A stretch of 16,436 bases of DNA from Arthrobacter sp. (GTDB taxonomy: Bacteria > Actinomycetota > Actinomycetes > Actinomycetales > Micrococcaceae). Both the position numbers and the translations under genes were made by a program. Where the stretch lies: the NCBI GenBank assembly GCA_025464925.1, contig JAODMS010000164.1, positions 1 to 16,436 of the forward strand, read 5' to 3'. Below, one piece after another: positions 14,362-16,436 of this stretch (positions are counted from its first letter, which is position 1; each line of letters starts with the position of its first letter). The notes below the pieces were generated by a model that was not told where the DNA came from, did no database searches, and saw nothing but the letters and a program-made list of their open reading frames with translations.

Positions 14362-15591
14362 ATGCCCATTGGCCTGATAGCACTTGCCCTCGGCGGGTTC
14401 GGGATAGGACTCACCGAGTTCGTCATCATGGGCCTGCTGCCCGAGGTGGCAGCGGACTTCCAAGTCAGCGAAGCCACGGCGGGCTGGCTGATCTCCGGGT
14501 ACGCCCTCGCCGTCGTCGTCGGCGCACTGCTCCTCACTGCCGCGGTGACGCGCTTCGAGCGCAAGCCGGTGCTGGCCGTGCTGATGGTGCTGTTCGTTGG
14601 CGGCAACCTGATCTCGGCGATCGCGCCCGACTACGGGACCATGATGATCGGCCGCATCGTTGCGGCCCTGGCGCACGGTGCATTCTTCGGCATCGGTGCG
14701 GTGGTGGCAGCCGACATGGTGGCGCCCAATAAAAAGGCCGGCGCCATCGCCCTCATGTTCACGGGGCTGACGGCGGCCAACGTGCTGGGGGTCCCCTTTG
14801 GCACCATGCTCGGCCAGGCGGCGGGCTGGCGTTCCACCTTCTGGGCCATTACCGGCATCGGCGTCCTAGCCCTGGCCGGCATCCTCGCCCTGGTCCCCAG
14901 GGCCGGCTCGGGCGACGCGGCTGCCTCAGCCGGACTTCGCGGTGAGCTCCGCGCCTTCCGGTCCGGCCAGGTCTGGCTCTCCATCCTGGTCACCATCCTC
15001 GGATACGGCGGCATGTTCGGCGCCTTCACCTACATCGCGTTCACGCTCACCGAGGTCACCGGATTCTCCGCGTCCACCGTGCCGTGGCTGCTGATCCTCT
15101 TCGGCGGGGGTCTCTTTCTCGGCAACACCGTCGGGGGGAAGGCCGCCGACAAGAACGTGGACCGCACCCTGCTGGTGGTGCTCTCCGCCCTCGTGGTGGT
15201 GCTCGTGGTCTTCGCGCTGACCTCCAGCAACCAGCCCATGACCATCGCCTCCATGGTGCTGCTGGGCGGATTCGGGTTCGCCACCGTTCCCGGGCTGCAG
15301 ATGCGCGTTATGAAATACGCCAACAGCGCGCCTACCCTCGCCTCGGGCGCCAACATCGGTGCCTTCAACGTAGGTAACGCCCTCGGTGCCTGGCTGGGCG
15401 GCGTTACCATCACCGCCGGACTCGGCTACACCTCGCCGATCTGGGCCGGTGCCGGCATCACCCTGCTGGGCCTGGGGGTGATGGGCTTCGCAGCCGCCCA
15501 CGCCAAGAGGAACGACGCCGGAGGCACCGATAATCCCCGGCTCGGCGATGCCGGCGCGGCAGGCAGCCAGCAACTGCAGCGGACCCTATAG
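14362..15591 (+). CDS. MFS transporter, DHA1-type efflux permease
   Basis: 409 residues, about 12 hydrophobic helices, of the drug:H+ antiporter-1 branch of the major facilitator superfamily (AraJ/Cmx-like). Seen are GLTEFVIMGLLPEVA in helix 1, the motif-A-like loop TRFERKPVLAVL after helix 2, GRIVAALAHGAFFGIG in helix 4 and NVLGVPFGTMLGQAAGWRSTFW near helix 5, typical of arabinose-efflux or chloramphenicol-resistance-like exporters. ATG 14362 follows AAAAGGAG by seven bases. It is paired divergently with marR, which suggests inducible export of a toxic or aromatic compound; the substrate is unknown. It converges with iolB, leaving 25 bases and no clear terminator between them. Export of a sugar is a less likely alternative. 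Confidence 0.9.
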   Translation: MPIGLIALALGGFGIGLTEFVIMGLLPEVAADFQVSEATAGWLISGYALAVVVGALLLTAAVTRFERKPVLAVLMVLFVGGNLISAIAPDYGTMMIGRIVAALAHGAFFGIGAVVAADMVAPNKKAGAIALMFTGLTAANVLGVPFGTMLGQAAGWRSTFWAITGIGVLALAGILALVPRAGSGDAAASAGLRGELRAFRSGQVWLSILVTILGYGGMFGAFTYIAFTLTEVTGFSASTVPWLLILFGGGLFLGNTVGGKAADKNVDRTLLVVLSALVVVLVVFALTSSNQPMTIASMVLLGGFGFATVPGLQMRVMKYANSAPTLASGANIGAFNVGNALGAWLGGVTITAGLGYTSPIWAGAGITLLGLGVMGFAAAHAKRNDAGGTDNPRLGDAGAAGSQQLQRTL

Positions 15592-15616
15592 GGAAGGTCT
15601 GACCCGCGGGGCTGCC

Positions 15617-16436
15617 CTAGGACCCCTGGCCGCCGAACGGCAGCCGGGGGTCCGCATCCTGTCCGGCCCAGGTCTGGCGGATCCAGCCGTGGTGCGGGTC
15701 GTCGCTGATGAGCCAGTCGCGGACCGGCCCGGGCCCGGCCATGACATTGAGGTAGTACAGGTCATACCCCGGGGCGGCCATCGCGGGGCCGTGCCAGCCG
15801 TAGGGAACCAGCACGACGTCGCCGGTGCGCACCTCGGCTGCGACGTCGATGGGGCGCTCGTCGGAGGCATAGACGCGCTGGTAGCCGATCGCGTCCTCGT
15901 CCCGGTCCGGGCGGTCCGGCGCTCCCGGCGCCACCCGGGTCTCAAAATAGTAGATCTCCTCGAGGCGGGTCTCGCCGTCCTTTTCCTCATCGTGCTTGTG
16001 CGGGGGATAGGAGGACCAGTTGCCGGCGGGCGTGATGACCTCGCAGACAATAAAGCGGTCTGCCTCCAGCGCCGCAGGGGTGCCAAAATTGTGGACCTGG
16101 CGGGAGCAGTTGCCTGCGCCGCGCAGTTCCACTGGCGTCTCAGCAGCCGTGACGAGGCGGGTGGGGTACGAGGCCTGCGCCGGGGCGGTTGCGACGGCCA
16201 CGCGGCCGCCGTCGGCTGAGCTGATGGTGACCGACTTTCCGATGCCTGAGTACAGGACGTCGCTGGGACCGTGGAACACCGAGGCCCGCCCGGCGAGGGG
16301 GTAACCCACACCGTCCACGGTGACGGTGAAAGAGCCGTTCAGCGGAACCACGATCCGTTCCTCGCCGGTAGCGGGATGTTCGATGGCGGCGCCCGCCGCG
16401 AGGGTAGCGACCTTCAGTCCCGTGTGGGCCCAGCCG
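15617..16436 (-). CDS. iolB: 5-deoxy-glucuronate isomerase, N-terminus beyond the window
   Basis: Cupin-type isomerase converting 5-deoxy-D-glucuronate to 2-deoxy-5-keto-D-gluconate, between the IolD and IolC steps. The frame is open to the right edge (first visible residues GWAHTGLKVATLAAG), giving 272 visible residues of a usual 270-300, so only a short N-terminal piece is missing. Metal-binding cupin residues are seen in PPHKHDEE (His codons at 15998-16000 and 15992-15994), the following Glu in LEEIYYFE and the later VPYGWHGP histidine; YYLNVMAGP is typical of IolB. An internal GTG at 16351 is not the start, because the conserved sequence continues upstream. It runs opposite to the main iol operon and is split from it by the marR/MFS pair. 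Confidence 0.94.
   Translation of the reverse strand, partial: GWAHTGLKVATLAAGAAIEHPATGEERIVVPLNGSFTVTVDGVGYPLAGRASVFHGPSDVLYSGIGKSVTISSADGGRVAVATAPAQASYPTRLVTAAETPVELRGAGNCSRQVHNFGTPAALEADRFIVCEVITPAGNWSSYPPHKHDEEKDGETRLEEIYYFETRVAPGAPDRPDRDEDAIGYQRVYASDERPIDVAAEVRTGDVVLVPYGWHGPAMAAPGYDLYYLNVMAGPGPVRDWLISDDPHHGWIRQTWAGQDADPRLPFGGQGS

Overview
The window is high-GC DNA whose gene content, protein sequences and frequent GTG starts fit an actinobacterium of the Micrococcaceae (Arthrobacter, Pseudarthrobacter or Paenarthrobacter). The genus is inferred from remembered similarity and no search was run. It opens with the 3' end of the TCA-cycle gene sucD. The rest is mainly a myo-inositol catabolic locus with its own transport and regulation.

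Layout. sucD (to 770) and a LacI-type regulator (882-1904, minus) converge on a 23-bp perfect hairpin. Upstream of the regulator, on the same strand, lie a TIM-barrel isomerase/epimerase (2004-3026) and an IolT-like sugar porter (3023-4471). Their reading frames overlap by 4 bp. A divergent control region (4472-4722) separates this arm from a small tautomerase-superfamily protein (4723-5127). Next comes the catabolic operon iolC, a Cgl0159-type aldolase, iolD, iolA/mmsA, iolE and iolG (5312-12763), which ends at a strong intrinsic terminator. iolH (12852-13727) follows. A divergent marR/MFS efflux pair (13737-15591) is wedged between iolH and iolB, which runs on the minus strand off the right edge (15617-16436).

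How it works together. IolT imports inositol and IolG oxidises it to 2-keto-inositol. IolE dehydrates this and IolD opens the ring. IolB isomerises 5-deoxyglucuronate and IolC phosphorylates the product. The Cgl0159-family protein is the likely aldolase, giving dihydroxyacetone phosphate and malonate semialdehyde. IolA turns the semialdehyde into acetyl-CoA. IolH and the isomerase at 2004-3026 are accessory TIM barrels of uncertain substrate.

Most notable points. First, the tautomerase keeps most of the active-site pattern I remember for malonate semialdehyde decarboxylase, an enzyme whose substrate is an intermediate of this very pathway. Second, one operator-like element (core TGTCA-K-Y-ACAAAC) recurs in the iolT, tautomerase and iolC promoters, suggesting a GntR/IolR-type regulator encoded outside the window. 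Third, a separate LacI-type palindrome lies inside the predicted iolT promoter. No mobile elements, CRISPR arrays, tRNA or rRNA genes were seen.
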